Below are positions 53,504-64,000 of a stretch of DNA of 64,000 nt, one piece after another. The stretch's first letter is position 1. Each line of letters starts with the position of its first letter. Where the stretch lies: the NCBI GenBank assembly GCA_019022495.1, contig JAFEKR010000011.1, positions 682,001-746,000 on the forward strand, in the 5' to 3' direction. The stretch comes from Epichloe hybrida. Taxonomy: Eukaryota > Ascomycota > Sordariomycetes > Hypocreales > Clavicipitaceae. The notes under the pieces are model-generated. The model saw only the letters and a list, made by a program, of their open reading frames with translations, made no database searches and had not been told where the DNA came from. The position numbers and the translations under genes were made by a program.

Positions 53504-55504
53504 TCAAGTCATGTAGTATTTAGGGCCCTCCCCGCCCTGAGGCACCTGCCAATTGATATCTTGTTGTGGCGCTTTGATATCGCACGTCTTGCAGTGAATG
53601 CAACTGAGGCATCGTTAGTCATGTTCGCGATTGTTCGTGGTTGTTGAGGCCAAAGAAAAAAAAAAGGAAATGAAAGCAAGAAAGAGGGAAAAAACTCACT
53701 TTTGCGCATTGATTTGAAATCGAACACCATGGGGTTTCGACTCGTCTTCCACGTACTCGTACACACCGGCGGGGCAGAAACGATTTTCGAGGCCCTTGAA
53801 CGGCGGGTAGGCCTTCTCGGTATGGGCATCCCAGTCCTTGACTTGCAGGTGAACAGGTTGGTCTTCCTCGTGGTTGGTGCCGGTGCGGGATACGCTTGTG
53901 AGTATGTCAAAGGAGATTTTGCCATCGGGCTGGGGGTACTCGATCTTCCGGAACTTGTCGGCGGGTTGCGTGGCGGCGTGGTCGGGAGTCTTGTGCTTGA
54001 AGGTCCAGGGGACGAGGCCCTTGAAGATGAAGGCCTCGAGGGCGGAGTACAGGACGCCGCCGATGGAACCGAGCGGAGAGTGGAAAGAGGGCCGCATGTT
54101 GCGCACCTCCTTGAGCTCTTTCCAGATGGGGGACTTGCGGAGGGAGTCCTCGTAGTCGTAGAGGAAGACGGTGCCTTGGTCGCTGGCGCTGAGGGCACCC
54201 CAGGCTGCGTCGGCGGCGAGCATGCCTGACTTCATGGCGTTGTGGGTGCCCTTGACTTTGGGCACGTTGACGAAGCCTGCTGAGTCGCCGATGAGAGCGC
54301 CGCCGGGGAAGGCTACCTTGGGAATGGACTGGAAGCCTCCCTCGACGAGGGCACGGGCGCCGTATGAGATGCACTTGCCGCCTTCGAGGACGTTCTTGAA
54401 GAGTGGGTGCTGCTTGAGTTTTTGGAACTCTTGGTAGGGGGACAGCCATGGGTTTTGGTAGTCGAGGGCGGTGACGAGGCCGATGGTGACCAGGTTGTCG
54501 CCAAAGTGGTACATGAATGAGCCGCCGTAGACGTCCATGGGCAGAGGGTATCCCATGGAGTGAACGGTCAGTCCCTCGTCGAACTTTTCCGGATCGACTT
54601 CCCATAATTCCTTGATCCCCAGGCCATATGTTTGGTGTTGGCTGTCCTTGCGGAGATCAAACTTGTTGATGACCTGCTTGGTCAAGCTGCCATGGCATCC
54701 TTCAGCAAACATGGTCACGCGTGCGTGGAACTCCATGCCTCGTTCGAACGAGTCCTTGGGCCTGCCGTCACGAGCGATGCCCAGGTCGTTTGTGGCAACG
54801 CCCTTGACGGAGCCATCCGAGTTGTATAAGACTTCGGCGGCGGCAAAACCGGGGTACACCTCGACGCCGAGCTCCTCGGCCCGTTCGGCCAACCACTTGA
54901 CAAATTGATTCAAGCTGACAATGTAGTTGCCGAGGTTGTGCATTTGCGGCGGAGCTAGAATGGGTATGGAGCCAGTCTTGGTCAAGATGCGCATCTTGTC
55001 CTTTGTGGCGGGTGTCGCGTGTTCGAATCGGTTGGGGTTGGACTCGTCGAGCCAGTCGGGGATAAGCTCGTCGATGGATATAGGCTCGATGACGGCGCCG
55101 GAGAGGATATGTGCGCCCATGTCACCGGCCTTTTCGAGGACGAGGACTCTGAAGTCCTCGTTGCCGGCCTCATTGGCAAGCTGCTTGAGGCGAATGGCGG
55201 CGCTCAACCCCGCGGGGCCGCCACCCACAATGCACACGTCGACCTCGTCGGACTCGCGCTCAATCGACGCGGGATCAAATGATTCGTCTTGGTCGTTGTT
55301 TCGAACTGGCCTGCTGGTGCTGAAGACTCTCATGCCCGCCAATGGCTGAAGCATCATCGGCCGAGTTGACGTCATGCCAGCAGTCCTTGATCTTGACTTT
55401 AACGCTGAAGTCACGGCGGGGACAGCAGCCCTTCCCGGCGTCCATGGCGCAATTAACCGCGCGCTGCGCTGGACGCACCTTGACACTGGCACGGGTGGTG
55501 ACAT
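53504..55504 (-). CDS. Electron transfer flavoprotein-ubiquinone oxidoreductase, mitochondrial
   Basis: Inner-membrane enzyme passing electrons from ETF to ubiquinone during fatty-acid and amino-acid oxidation. Two exons: 55504-53700 and 53603-53504, joined across a 96-bp intron; 634 aa. An Arg/Ser-rich presequence of about 68 residues ends [13 protein letters not shown] motif [16 protein letters not shown] is at 88-103. The 4Fe-4S ligands are FCPAGVYEY in exon 1 and [13 protein letters not shown] in exon 2, so the second exon is essential for the cluster. The protein ends [10 protein letters not shown]. Without the intron the frame stops after NAQK and loses three of four cluster cysteines. 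Divergent from the GH125 gene. Confidence 0.96.
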
Positions 55505-55861
55505 GGCTGCTGGTGAAGAAGGTGCTTGGGGGTGGTTGTGGTTGTAGAAGCAGACGGGGAGGCGAAAAGGCGAGAGACTCTGCCTCGGTCGTGGTTATGA
55601 CTTTTTGCAAGTACCTGATTGGGCGCTCGGCAAAGCTGGGTGCCCGCCAGCTAAACCGACCCAAGCCGGTGATCCACTTGCCCGAGGCGAAACTTTCCCT
55701 GGTTGGTACCAATTGATCCAAAATCGCCCCCGCACTTGCAATGGGACTGATGATGTGAGTGCCAACGGGATTGGAGGTGCAGAATGTCTCTTCACTGTTC
55801 AGCCAGCTTTTGCTTGCTCGTCTTCTTAACTCGATGCCCATGACTTGATGCCCATGACTTG
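55505..55861. promoter_or_regulatory. Divergent promoter of ETF-QO and GH125 genes
   Basis: 357 bp between start codons. Its right end contains the 14-bp repeats and uORFs at 55834-55861. No other element recognised. Confidence 0.55.
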
Positions 55862-55871
55862 ATGCCCATGA
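55834..55871 (+). promoter_or_regulatory. Tandem 14-bp repeat forming two chained uORFs before the GH125 start
   Basis: The unit ATGCCCATGACTTG occurs at 55834 and 55848, with a third partial copy (ATGCCCATGA) at 55862 that is the gene's own start. Each of the first two copies encodes M-P-M-T-stop. The stop TGA overlaps the next ATG as TGATG both times (55846-55850 and 55860-55864), so uORF1, uORF2 and the CDS are linked head to tail. Confidence 0.9.
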
Positions 55872-57652
55872 AGTGGATCCAGCTCGTCGCCTCTGCCGTC
55901 GCGGTGGCGGCTGCGGTGCCGAGCGATTGCCCCGAGTACGAAAAGTACGCCCGCGTCGGCCATGCGCCGTATTCGTCTGGGAGGTTCAAGTATCCATCTC
56001 AGCGACCAGACGAAAGATGTCGCTCGTACGTCGTTCCGGAGGTGGAACAGACCATCAGCAAGGTCGGGACGCTTGTCAAAGACCCCGACCTGTACAGATT
56101 GTTTGTGAATACCTGGCCCAACACCGTGGACACGACTGTTCTGTGGCATGGAAAGGCGTTGGACAACGCCGATGAAGAGGTATATTCCATTCTTGGGCTT
56201 TCTTGAAACCCCCATTCTCATGTTCCTCTCTCTTTCTCTTTTTTTCAGCTCGCCTTTGTCATCACCGGCGACATTCACGCCATGTGGCTGCGCGACAGCG
56301 CCAACCAGCTCCAGTCGTACAAGCCAATCCTCAACACCACCTCGCACCACAACAACAACAACATCGCCAGTCTCTACCGCGGGACAATCAATCTCCAGGC
56401 CCGCTACATAACCAAGTTCCCTTACTGCAATGCCTTCCAGCCGCCACCGGACTCCAGACTGCCGCCCAACAACCACAAGCGCGGCCTGCTCGCCAAGCGC
56501 GGCGACACGGTCAACCCCCCCTACGATCCCAACCAAGTGTGGGAATGCAAGTACGAGCTGGATTCCATCTCGGCCTTCCTCCAGCTCTCGTGGGACTACT
56601 ACGACGCGACCAAGGACGCCGAGTTCTTCGGCAAATTCGGCTGGGCAGACGCCGTCAGGGCTATTCTCAAGCTCGCAACGGACATGATGCAAGGCACGTA
56701 CACGGAGGACGGGCACGTAAACAAGTCGCCCTATACCTGGCTGCGCGATGCAAACAGTGCAACCGAGACGGTGTCCAACGGAGGCGCCGGCAACCCGGTT
56801 GCAGGTAACATTGGTCTCGTGCGCAGCTTCTTCCGCCCGTCGGACGATTCCACCATCTATCAGTACTTCATCCCCGCGAACATGATGTTCGCTCGCTACC
56901 TCGAAGCCTGCGTGGAGATGATGCAGACGATTGACAAGGCAACTGCCTCACAGATGAGGGACATGGCGCGTGGCATCGACGCAGCCGTTCAGAAGTATGC
57001 CATTGTGAACCACCCCAAGTTTGGATCCATTTTCGCCTTTGAGGTGGACGGGTTCGGCTCTCACAACTTCATGGTACGTCTTTACGAAAACACACAATGG
57101 GTTAATACATCTGTTCTGCTTTCTAAAACCAACACCAGGACGACGCCAATATCCCATCCCTCCTCAGCATCCCCCATCTAGGTTTCAGACCCAACACCGA
57201 CAAGGTATACCAACGCACCCGCGACTTCGTCCTCTCCCGCTCAAACCCCTACTACGGGTCTGGCCCCGTCCTCAATTCCACGGGAGGCCCGCACTTGGGC
57301 CCGGGAATGGCTTGGCCCATGGCCGTCATCATGCAGACCATGACGTCGGACAATGACGAGGAGATCGTCCATGGAATACGCCAGCTCATGGGGTCGACGA
57401 GCAAGTTGGGACTTGTCCACGAATCGGTTAATACGTGGGATGATTCGAAATGGACTCGATCTTGGTATGTCGCTCTCCTCCTCCTATGAGTGGCTTCTCC
57501 GCTGTCTTCTTGAACACGAGGGCGGCAGAAGTCGGGTGTCAACGACTAACAGTCATCACTACAGGTTCGCATGGGCGAATGGTCTGTTCGGACAAATGGT
57601 CTTGGACCTGTTGGACAGAAAACCGCATTTGCTGGCCAAGAGCTACCAATGA
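55862..57652 (+). CDS. Secreted exo-alpha-1,6-mannosidase, glycoside hydrolase family 125
   Basis: Four exons: 55862-56179, 56249-57073, 57139-57464, 57565-57652; 518 aa. The N-terminus MPMKWIQLVASAVAVAAAVP is a signal peptide, with likely cleavage before SDCPEY. GH125 (DUF1237) blocks: VITGDIHAMWLRDSANQL, then PYCNAFQPPPD, KYELDSISAFLQLSWDYY, TWLRDANSATETVSNGG, and C-terminal NTWDDSKWTRSW joined to FAWANGLFGQMVLDLL. Splice joins at all three introns restore the family frame. Family members inverting-cleave terminal alpha-1,6-mannose from glycans, so a cell-wall or host-glycan role is likely. The start ATG at 55862 and a second at 55868 differ only by two residues. Two uORFs precede it. Confidence 0.93.
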
Positions 57653-57826
57653 TGGATGATGGGTGTCATGGTCGATCCCTCACGGGAATCTACTTCCCAG
57701 ACTGGAGTAGAAAAAAAAAAACAATATTTCATTGAACATGTGTCTACGTGCCATTCAAGCTCATTCATCTAATGCATGATTGATCCGCCGTTGCCCCAAC
57801 GCCCCTCACGCACATCAACGGTTATG

Positions 57827-60800
57827 TTAGCTCAAGTCAAATCCAGCCCCAGACGTGATAGCATAGAGCAGCTTCTCTCTCAGCACAGCCTCGCTAGTAT
57901 ACCTCGGCAGCTTGAGCAGGTTCACGCACGTACTCGTGCTCGGTAATCTATCCTCATCTGTTCCGCCATCCCGGATGCTGAATTTCGGACGAAGCTGCGA
58001 GAAGCCCAGGAGGGGTGCTCTGGGCGTGGAGCTGACGTACTTGAGGACGTCTCGTCTCTGACTGTCTGTGAAACTGGCCATGACTTTCCAGAAGAGTACA
58101 ATGGTGGGGTGCTCGAGGTTATCGTCACCAACGGCATACAGGCCGCTGTAGACGGTGTTGCGACGCAGGTCATCAATGTCAATTTCGGACGAGTCTCCGC
58201 CCACGAGGCGCTGGAGCTCGGATTGATTGAACATGGAGAGCCAAGAGGGGCGGATGATGGACCGCAGACCCGTTAGGAAAGCAGACGTTTGAAGCTTCGG
58301 CTGGATTACGAGTCTGTGCCGGGCCGCGTACGAGATGTACAGGAGGCGGTTGTCGTTTGTGACGGGGACGGAGTCTCCTTGAGGAATGAGTTTGCGCGTC
58401 ACGGTTTGGACAGGCTGGCCTGGAGGCGAGATTTTATCCGTGACGGTGAAGTCGAAGCCTAGTTCGGATACGTCGCCGGAGTAGTTTTTGAGCCGCAAAA
58501 GACCCTTGTATAGTTCCTCATCCATGTCCCTGAGATCGTTGATACTGCCCTTGTACGTGTTCTCGTCCCTGGGTCCGGACGAGGGCCATTTGAGCAGAAA
58601 AAATCCGGCAAAGGCGAGGTCAACGAGGATTCCATCATAGAGACATTTGCCGACGATGCGTCCCAGGAACTCGAATCTCTGGAGAAGACCCGTCACGGCA
58701 GCTCTCCACTCGGGGTCGTGCTCGCTTAGCCCGCCCTGGCGAAGAGATTCGCGCAACGTGTCGGCTGCTGTGGGGTTGGGAAAGAGCAGACCCTGTTCAT
58801 TGGAGCTGAACATCCCCAAGCTATTTTCGTCATTTGCGAAAGCTTCGGACGTGACGCCAATGAGAAATTCCTTGGTGACGCCTCCACCATCGATGCCTGC
58901 TTCGGGCGTGTCAAACTGGTCGACGAATGTGATTTGAATCGTGTCCTTGAAGTTCTCCCCAAGTTCGTAGAATTGGTTGAAGGCATCTTCAAAGAGCTGC
59001 CCACGTTTGATCTTGGCATGATGCCTGGAGAAGGGGTGCATAGAAAAAGGCCTGCTCTCATCACGCCGCATTCGGTCCAGCCTGATGAATTGGCGGAATA
59101 TCTGCACTCTCGTTTCAAACGGCACGACAAAAGGCATGTGTTTCAGTATCTCGAGCTTTGGTCTCATTTCTGCCAGGCGGCGCTCTCGCTGGGCTCGTAT
59201 TTGCTGCGTTTTTATCCGCTCCAGACGAGCATGTCGAGATACTCTTTGTCCAGCCATGGTCGAGTAGGTGTTAGAGTCCTCGTCATATAGATTTCCCGCT
59301 ACGCCGTGTTCATCGCCATTGTCGTCGCTATCTGCATCGTCCTCAAGGCTCTGGCGTTCCTCCTCCGCGATGACTGCGTTGATGAAATCCTCTTGTTCGA
59401 GTTTGGCGTTCATGGGCCAGTGGTTCGGAGGTAGGAAATGCTTCCTCGAATCTCGCTCATACAGCATCTTTAGAGCAGTGGTTATAATGGCGCGAAGACC
59501 ATCGAGATCCAGCTTTGTGGATGCCGCGGGCGAAGATCCATCGGTAGGAACCACGTTCTGTGGCGAGTACTCCGTTCCAAGATACGAGTCAAGTCGTGAC
59601 TTTGTTGCCGCTTCAACAGCCTTTTGCGTCTGCGAGAGTTCTCTTGCCTTGTAGTGCAGCACAAACGCCGTGTTTTTGAGGAAGACGGTAAGCCTTTGCA
59701 CATCGCTCAAGGATAGACTACATTCGCGCAGTCGAGACGTGGATGCATTGGTTTCCACAATCTGGGTCGTCATGCCGCTGAAGAAATCCTCATCGTCACT
59801 GAGCCGCAAAATGAAGGTGTAGAGCTCCAAAAATAGGAGAATGACTCGCCATTCTTGCTCCTCGGTGCTCTCCTGAGACAAGTTCGGCGTGGTGCGCAAA
59901 TATCGCTGAATAATATCCAAAGGACGTTCTGACTCCCTTTCTACTTTTGCAAAAACCTTGGCCTGTCGCAGAATTTGCCACAAAAATTTTATCGTAGGGA
60001 CAGAACCAGATACTGTAGGAATTTGCTCTAGGAATAAGCGCATCCTCGTTTCGTCCGCATTGGCTGGGAAACAATGCAACAAAGTCAGAATGTATCCGGC
60101 AAGGAGACTCGTCCCGTATGAATCCATGGACGCCGAATGGGCCAAGTTGGAAGAAAAGTCCTGCAAAATGTTTGAAATTCCATCATGATCCACGAGCGAG
60201 AGCAGCTGTTTTGATACAAAGGGACTAAGAGGCTGCAGGGAGGCGCCCTCGTCGTCATTCAGCCTGTCGCCAGTTTTCGTTGTCAAATTTATCCTGATGC
60301 TGATTTCTGGCGACAGATAAGTCAGTTGGACTAGGAGGGCGTTGAGGTAGGCGAACTTTGCCGACGAGTCCAACGACGCACGACCAAGACTGATGAAGTG
60401 TGCGAGCAACCACAAGAGATCTTGCTTGGAATGGAGTGACTCCGGAAGTGATCCGTAGACGAATTGGATCGTCTCGGCTAGCTTCGTAGTTTTAATATTG
60501 CTCGACAGACGGGCGCTATGTGTTTCGAAAACACCCAAGTCACTACTAGTGAAGAAGGCAAATGCAAGAGCCTTGTAAGCAGCGTTTAGCACTGTAGTAT
60601 ATTCGTTAGTGGGCGGCAAGTCACCGACGGCACGGCAAACTATATAACTGACCATCATACGACACTGCGTTCAATGGGACGTTGAGTGCATCAAACAACA
60701 AATCGCCCCATTTCTCGTTTCGCCGATCCTGATATAAGCCTGCCAGCGCCGTGTAGTAACTGTCGATCGAGTTTAAGATGGTATGCGCATTATAGGATAT

Positions 60801-61418
60801 AAGTCTCACTATGAGCTTGAGTAGAACGGACAGATCAAAAGGAGAATTTGCCCTGATTTTTAAGCGGTCAACGTCGGTTTTTCTGCACTCTGTCAGAGTT
60901 CAATCCTGAACTCACTTTTCTGATACTACGGCACCGAGTGTATGTGTAAGAATATCTGTCAACCTCGTGAGGCGGGATACGTGAATTCCTCGCGGCGCTA
61001 TGTGTTCGATATGCGCCGATTCGCAATCTTTGGCGAACATGTACGCCCTTTGGATATCATCGAGGGATCGTTGGGAGAAGAACGACAGCAGAAGGTTGAA
61101 AGCCAAGGGCAGACGCTCTGCTACAGTAAGATTCGAGGCGGATGAGCGATATAATTCATCGAAAGCAGCCCTCCAGCCATCCGCCAAACTACACCTGGTC
61201 CGATGCCCGCGCCATGTACTCTGGATCTTGCCAGCGGCTTTTAGCCTCTGCCGCTCCAAGTGTCGTTTTTCTCGTTGGGCTTGCGCATCGGACACGGCTT
61301 TGGTTGCGTTGGAAACAGCAGCAGGGCTCCATGATGTGTTGGCAAACGGGTTACCGGCTTGGCCGCTCAGGTTAACATTACGAGGGCGCCTCGAGTTTCC
61401 AGTGAAGGTCGAGAACAT
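57827..61418 (-). CDS. hul5: HECT-type E3 ubiquitin ligase (Hul5/UBE3B-C type)
   Basis: Proteasome-associated chain-elongating (E4) ligase in yeast. Three exons: 61418-60916, 60852-60653, 60591-57827; 1155 aa. An IQ motif AAGKIQSTWRGHRTR at about 61-75 is the family mark at the N-terminus. Large helical region to about residue 770. The HECT domain (about 790-1155) includes QFDTPEAGIDGGGVTKEFL, EFLGRIVGKCLYDGILVDLAFAG and the active-site Cys near 1123 in STSTCVNLLKLP, followed by LREKLLYAITSGAGFDLS. Introns of 61 and 63 bp have GT..AG ends. The unspliced third exon runs open through intron 2, so the join was chosen by homology to the middle helices. Confidence 0.93.
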
Positions 61419-62959
61419 GGTGATGGTGGCAAGCCCAAGCGCATTTGAGCATAGTCCATGCGAAACAGAGGGTTTTCAGAGAAGGTAGGGTGATATCTGT
61501 TGCGCAAGATCAAACCCGATGGCGTCGTTGCACCCACCATCGATCGTTCAAAGCCCAGGCGTTCTAGAGTGAGCTTGTTTGTCATGAGCTATTACTGCTG
61601 GAAACGCATCGAGGTGCGTCGAGGCACGCATTCTTTGGACTGACTGGGGCCAATGACGGCAGGAAGTGGGGCAGCCAGGTGGGGTGTGTGTTTGGTGACG
61701 ACGGCAAGATGGCAAGATGGCACGATGGCACGATGGTAATAAACACGACGGTCGGCCGAGTTGTGTCTTGTTGTTGGCTGCATAGCACTTTGGCCAGACA
61801 TGCACCGAATCAAAGATTCGTTCTTTGTTGGACTCTTGACCCAATCTGCTCCCTTTTTTCAAATGGTGCGTAGCGCTTAAGCGTGTATAACAAAGAGAAG
61901 GTGTCTTGTCATGCTTGTCGGTTCGCTTGTTTCAGCGAACCCAGTCGAGTGCCATTTTCTCTTCGGTATGTACGGGGTAAGATTTGACGGAACTGAGGAT
62001 ATGCGGCCGGGCGAATCTTCAGCAAGAACCTGGCTTGCTGAGGGCTAAATTTCAAGAGCCCTAGGGTAATATCACGAGCATGAGGCATGACGATCAGCGG
62101 CACATTACGGACTAAGACATTCAGGGTTTTCATAAGCCACCAGACCCCAGACCTTGCCAGGTGCGTCAAGGTCAACAGAGTCCGTGGTCCGCCCGCCAGA
62201 AAATCCGACGAAACAGAAATTTTGGACTGCTTGGTTCTTACTGTGTGTGGACCCAACCAAAAAAACTGTCACACGTGGCTTTTTCCATGCGATGCACACA
62301 GTGCGCAAAGCCGTGTGCATAACGCGACAAAAGACCCAGGTACTCTTGAGCTTTGTCCAGGAAGGGTCGCTCCACCAGCCCGCCAGATGTGGCAGCCCAT
62401 ACTCCGTACAAAAAAAAAAAAAAATAATCATTTGAAAATGAAATTTCCTCTCCTCCCCTCCCACACAACCACCACCCTTTATCTCAAGACGCCCAAAAAC
62501 CCAAACGCGAGTCGGTTCAGAGGTACGGTCCTAGACCTGGTTCTCTGTTCTCGCTCTTGTGCATCAACAACAAAAAATTCCAAAAAAAATTCAAAACTTG
62601 CCAAAAAACCCCCCATCCGTTTTCCTGCCTTTGTGCAAACACGACCTCCTTCCACAACACGATTAATTTTTGAGCAGGCTTCTCCGTCGCCACTCAAGCT
62701 CCTCTCCGTGTCTTCCTTCTCTGGCCACGTATTTCCATTCGGTGTGCGGAAAAGCCATCAAGATTGTTTTGCCCTCGTTTGACAACTGTTGTTGAACCGG
62801 TATGTCTCGCGCTCTGTTCCCTCGCTGCCGTTGTGTGATGGATGACAGTCCACATCTCCCGGCCACTCGAAAAAGTCCCTCGAACCGCGCGTGCTGACCT
62901 TGACAACCCTTTTGGCTTACATAAGATTCATTCATCTCCAATATCCTCAATCACCAAGA
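61419..62959. promoter_or_regulatory. Divergent promoter region of hul5 and pab1
   Basis: 1.5 kb. Contains an 8-bp repeat GGCAAGAT/GGCACGAT (four copies, 61703-61734), TACTCCGTA at 62400-62408 and A-rich tracts at 62410-62424 and 62564-62608 in the likely pab1 leader. A GTATGT donor at 62800 with an acceptor near 62924 suggests a 5'-UTR intron. Confidence 0.6.
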
Positions 62960-64000
62960 ATGGCCGCCAGCACTACTTCCGGCGCTGTTGATCAGCTTGC
63001 CAACGACCTCAACAACACTTCCCTCAACAATGGCGGTGATACCAAGCCTACCGTTGACACCAACGTCAGCGGTGGCTCCGAAGACGCCGCAGCCCCTACC
63101 CCCAACTCTGCCGCACCTCACCCCCAGAACTCGGCCTCTCTTTACGTCGGAGAACTCGACCCCTCCGTCACTGAGGCCATGCTCTTCGAGCTCTTCTCCC
63201 AAATCGGTGCTGTCGCCTCTATCCGTGTCTGCCGTGACGCCGTCACCCGTCGCTCCCTTGGATACGCCTATGTCAACTACAACTCCACTTCTGATGGTGA
63301 GAAAGCCCTCGAGGAACTCAACTACACCATCATCAAGGGTCGTCCTTGCCGCATCATGTGGTCCCAGCGTGATCCTGCCCTTCGCAAGACCGGCCAGGGC
63401 AACGTCTTCATCAAGAACCTGGATGTCGCCATCGACAACAAGGCTCTCCATGATACCTTTGCTGCCTTTGGCAACATTTTGAGCTGCAAGGTTGCCCAGG
63501 ATGAGCACGGTAACTCCAAGGGTTACGGATTTGTTCACTACGAGACCGACGAAGCTGCTCAACAGGCCATTAAGCATGTCAATGGCATGCTTTTGAACGA
63601 GAAGAAGGTCTACGTCGGCCACCACATCCCCAAGAAGGACCGTCAGAGTAAATTCGAGGAAATGAAGGCCAACTTCACCAACATCTATGTCAAGAACGTC
63701 AATCCCGAGGCCAGTGATGACGAATTCCGCGAACTCTTCGAGAGGTACGGCGAGATCACTTCTTCATCCCTCGCCCGTGATCAGGATGGGAAGAGCCGAG
63801 GCTTTGGTTTCGTCAACTACACCACTCATGAGAGCGCTTACAAGGCTGTCGACGAGCTTAATGGAAAAGACTTCAAGGGCCAGGACCTCTACGTCGGACG
63901 AGCCCAGAAGAAGCACGAGCGTGAGGAGGAGCTTCGCAAGTCTTATGAGGCTGCCCGCCTCGAGAAGGCTAGCAAGTACCAGGGCGTCAACTTATACATC
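62960..64000 (+). CDS. pab1: Poly(A)-binding protein, 5' part (runs off the window)
   Basis: Cytoplasmic and nuclear protein that coats poly(A) tails and stimulates translation. Only the first 347 codons lie in the window. N-terminal 55 residues are Asn/Thr/Ala-rich. RRM1 (about 60-138) begins [23 protein letters not shown]2 (about 148-225) has [12 protein letters not shown]3 (about 241-320) has TNIYVKNVN. The linker [31 protein letters not shown] leads into RRM4, which is cut by the window edge. Codon use is strongly C-ending (CTC, AAC, GTC), typical of a highly expressed gene. No intron in this part. Confidence 0.96.
   Translation, partial: MAASTTSGAVDQLANDLNNTSLNNGGDTKPTVDTNVSGGSEDAAAPTPNSAAPHPQNSASLYVGELDPSVTEAMLFELFSQIGAVASIRVCRDAVTRRSLGYAYVNYNSTSDGEKALEELNYTIIKGRPCRIMWSQRDPALRKTGQGNVFIKNLDVAIDNKALHDTFAAFGNILSCKVAQDEHGNSKGYGFVHYETDEAAQQAIKHVNGMLLNEKKVYVGHHIPKKDRQSKFEEMKANFTNIYVKNVNPEASDDEFRELFERYGEITSSSLARDQDGKSRGFGFVNYTTHESAYKAVDELNGKDFKGQDLYVGRAQKKHEREEELRKSYEAARLEKASKYQGVNLYI

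Noticed and set aside
1..64000. tRNA or 5S rRNA genes
   Set aside because: I looked for B-box (GGTTCGAATCC-like) and 5S signatures. A few GTTCGAA matches (for example 50329) lack an acceptor stem or A-box.

Overview
The window is nuclear DNA of a filamentous ascomycete. The evidence is short GT-AG introns (about 50-160 bp), gene-dense layout, and family members typical of Pezizomycotina: Miro, Mediator 13, GH125, a copper-fist regulator and Enp2. Intron positions and the recurrent intergenic word TACGGAGTA fit a Sordariomycete, perhaps order Hypocreales; that placement is inference. I support 25 protein-coding genes and no rRNA, tRNA or CRISPR array. Exon joins were worked out by hand from splice signals, reading frame and remembered family sequence, so they are predictions.

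Layout. 1.5-28.4 kb is mostly housekeeping: Miro GTPase, mRNA cap methyltransferase, proteasome subunit Rpn7, alanine aminotransferase, mitochondrial bL33, a large coiled-coil protein, a small membrane protein, Enp2/NOL10, Mediator 13, an F-box protein and a nitronate monooxygenase. The nitronate monooxygenase has a nearly perfect 97-bp foldback element in its last intron. 28.4-36.4 kb is looser and looks accessory: AT-rich patches, an APH-fold kinase, a 2.3-kb gene-poor stretch with palindromes and possible transposon remains, then a divergent pair made of a lineage-type unknown protein and an atypical protein kinase. 36.4-50 kb returns to compact genes, nearly all on the minus strand: a PhyH-type dioxygenase, an Efm7-like methyltransferase, a coiled-coil basic/acidic protein, a copper-fist factor, an SR140-like splicing protein, a fructosyl-amine-type oxidase with a peroxisomal C-terminus, and TBP. 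49.9-53.5 kb is a 3.6-kb stretch without a supportable gene. 53.5-64 kb has ETF-ubiquinone oxidoreductase, a secreted GH125 mannosidase, a HECT E3 (Hul5) and the start of PAB1, which runs off the end.

There is no evident biosynthetic cluster. Most genes act in core gene expression (cap methylation, TBP, Mediator, splicing, ribosome assembly, poly(A) binding), proteostasis (Rpn7, Hul5, F-box) and mitochondrial or peroxisomal metabolism. The main oddities are small-scale: the intronic foldback, a tandem repeat that makes two chained uORFs before the GH125 start, a dispersed 9-mer far above chance, an RGG insertion in the cap methyltransferase, and A-rich leader sequence before PAB1.
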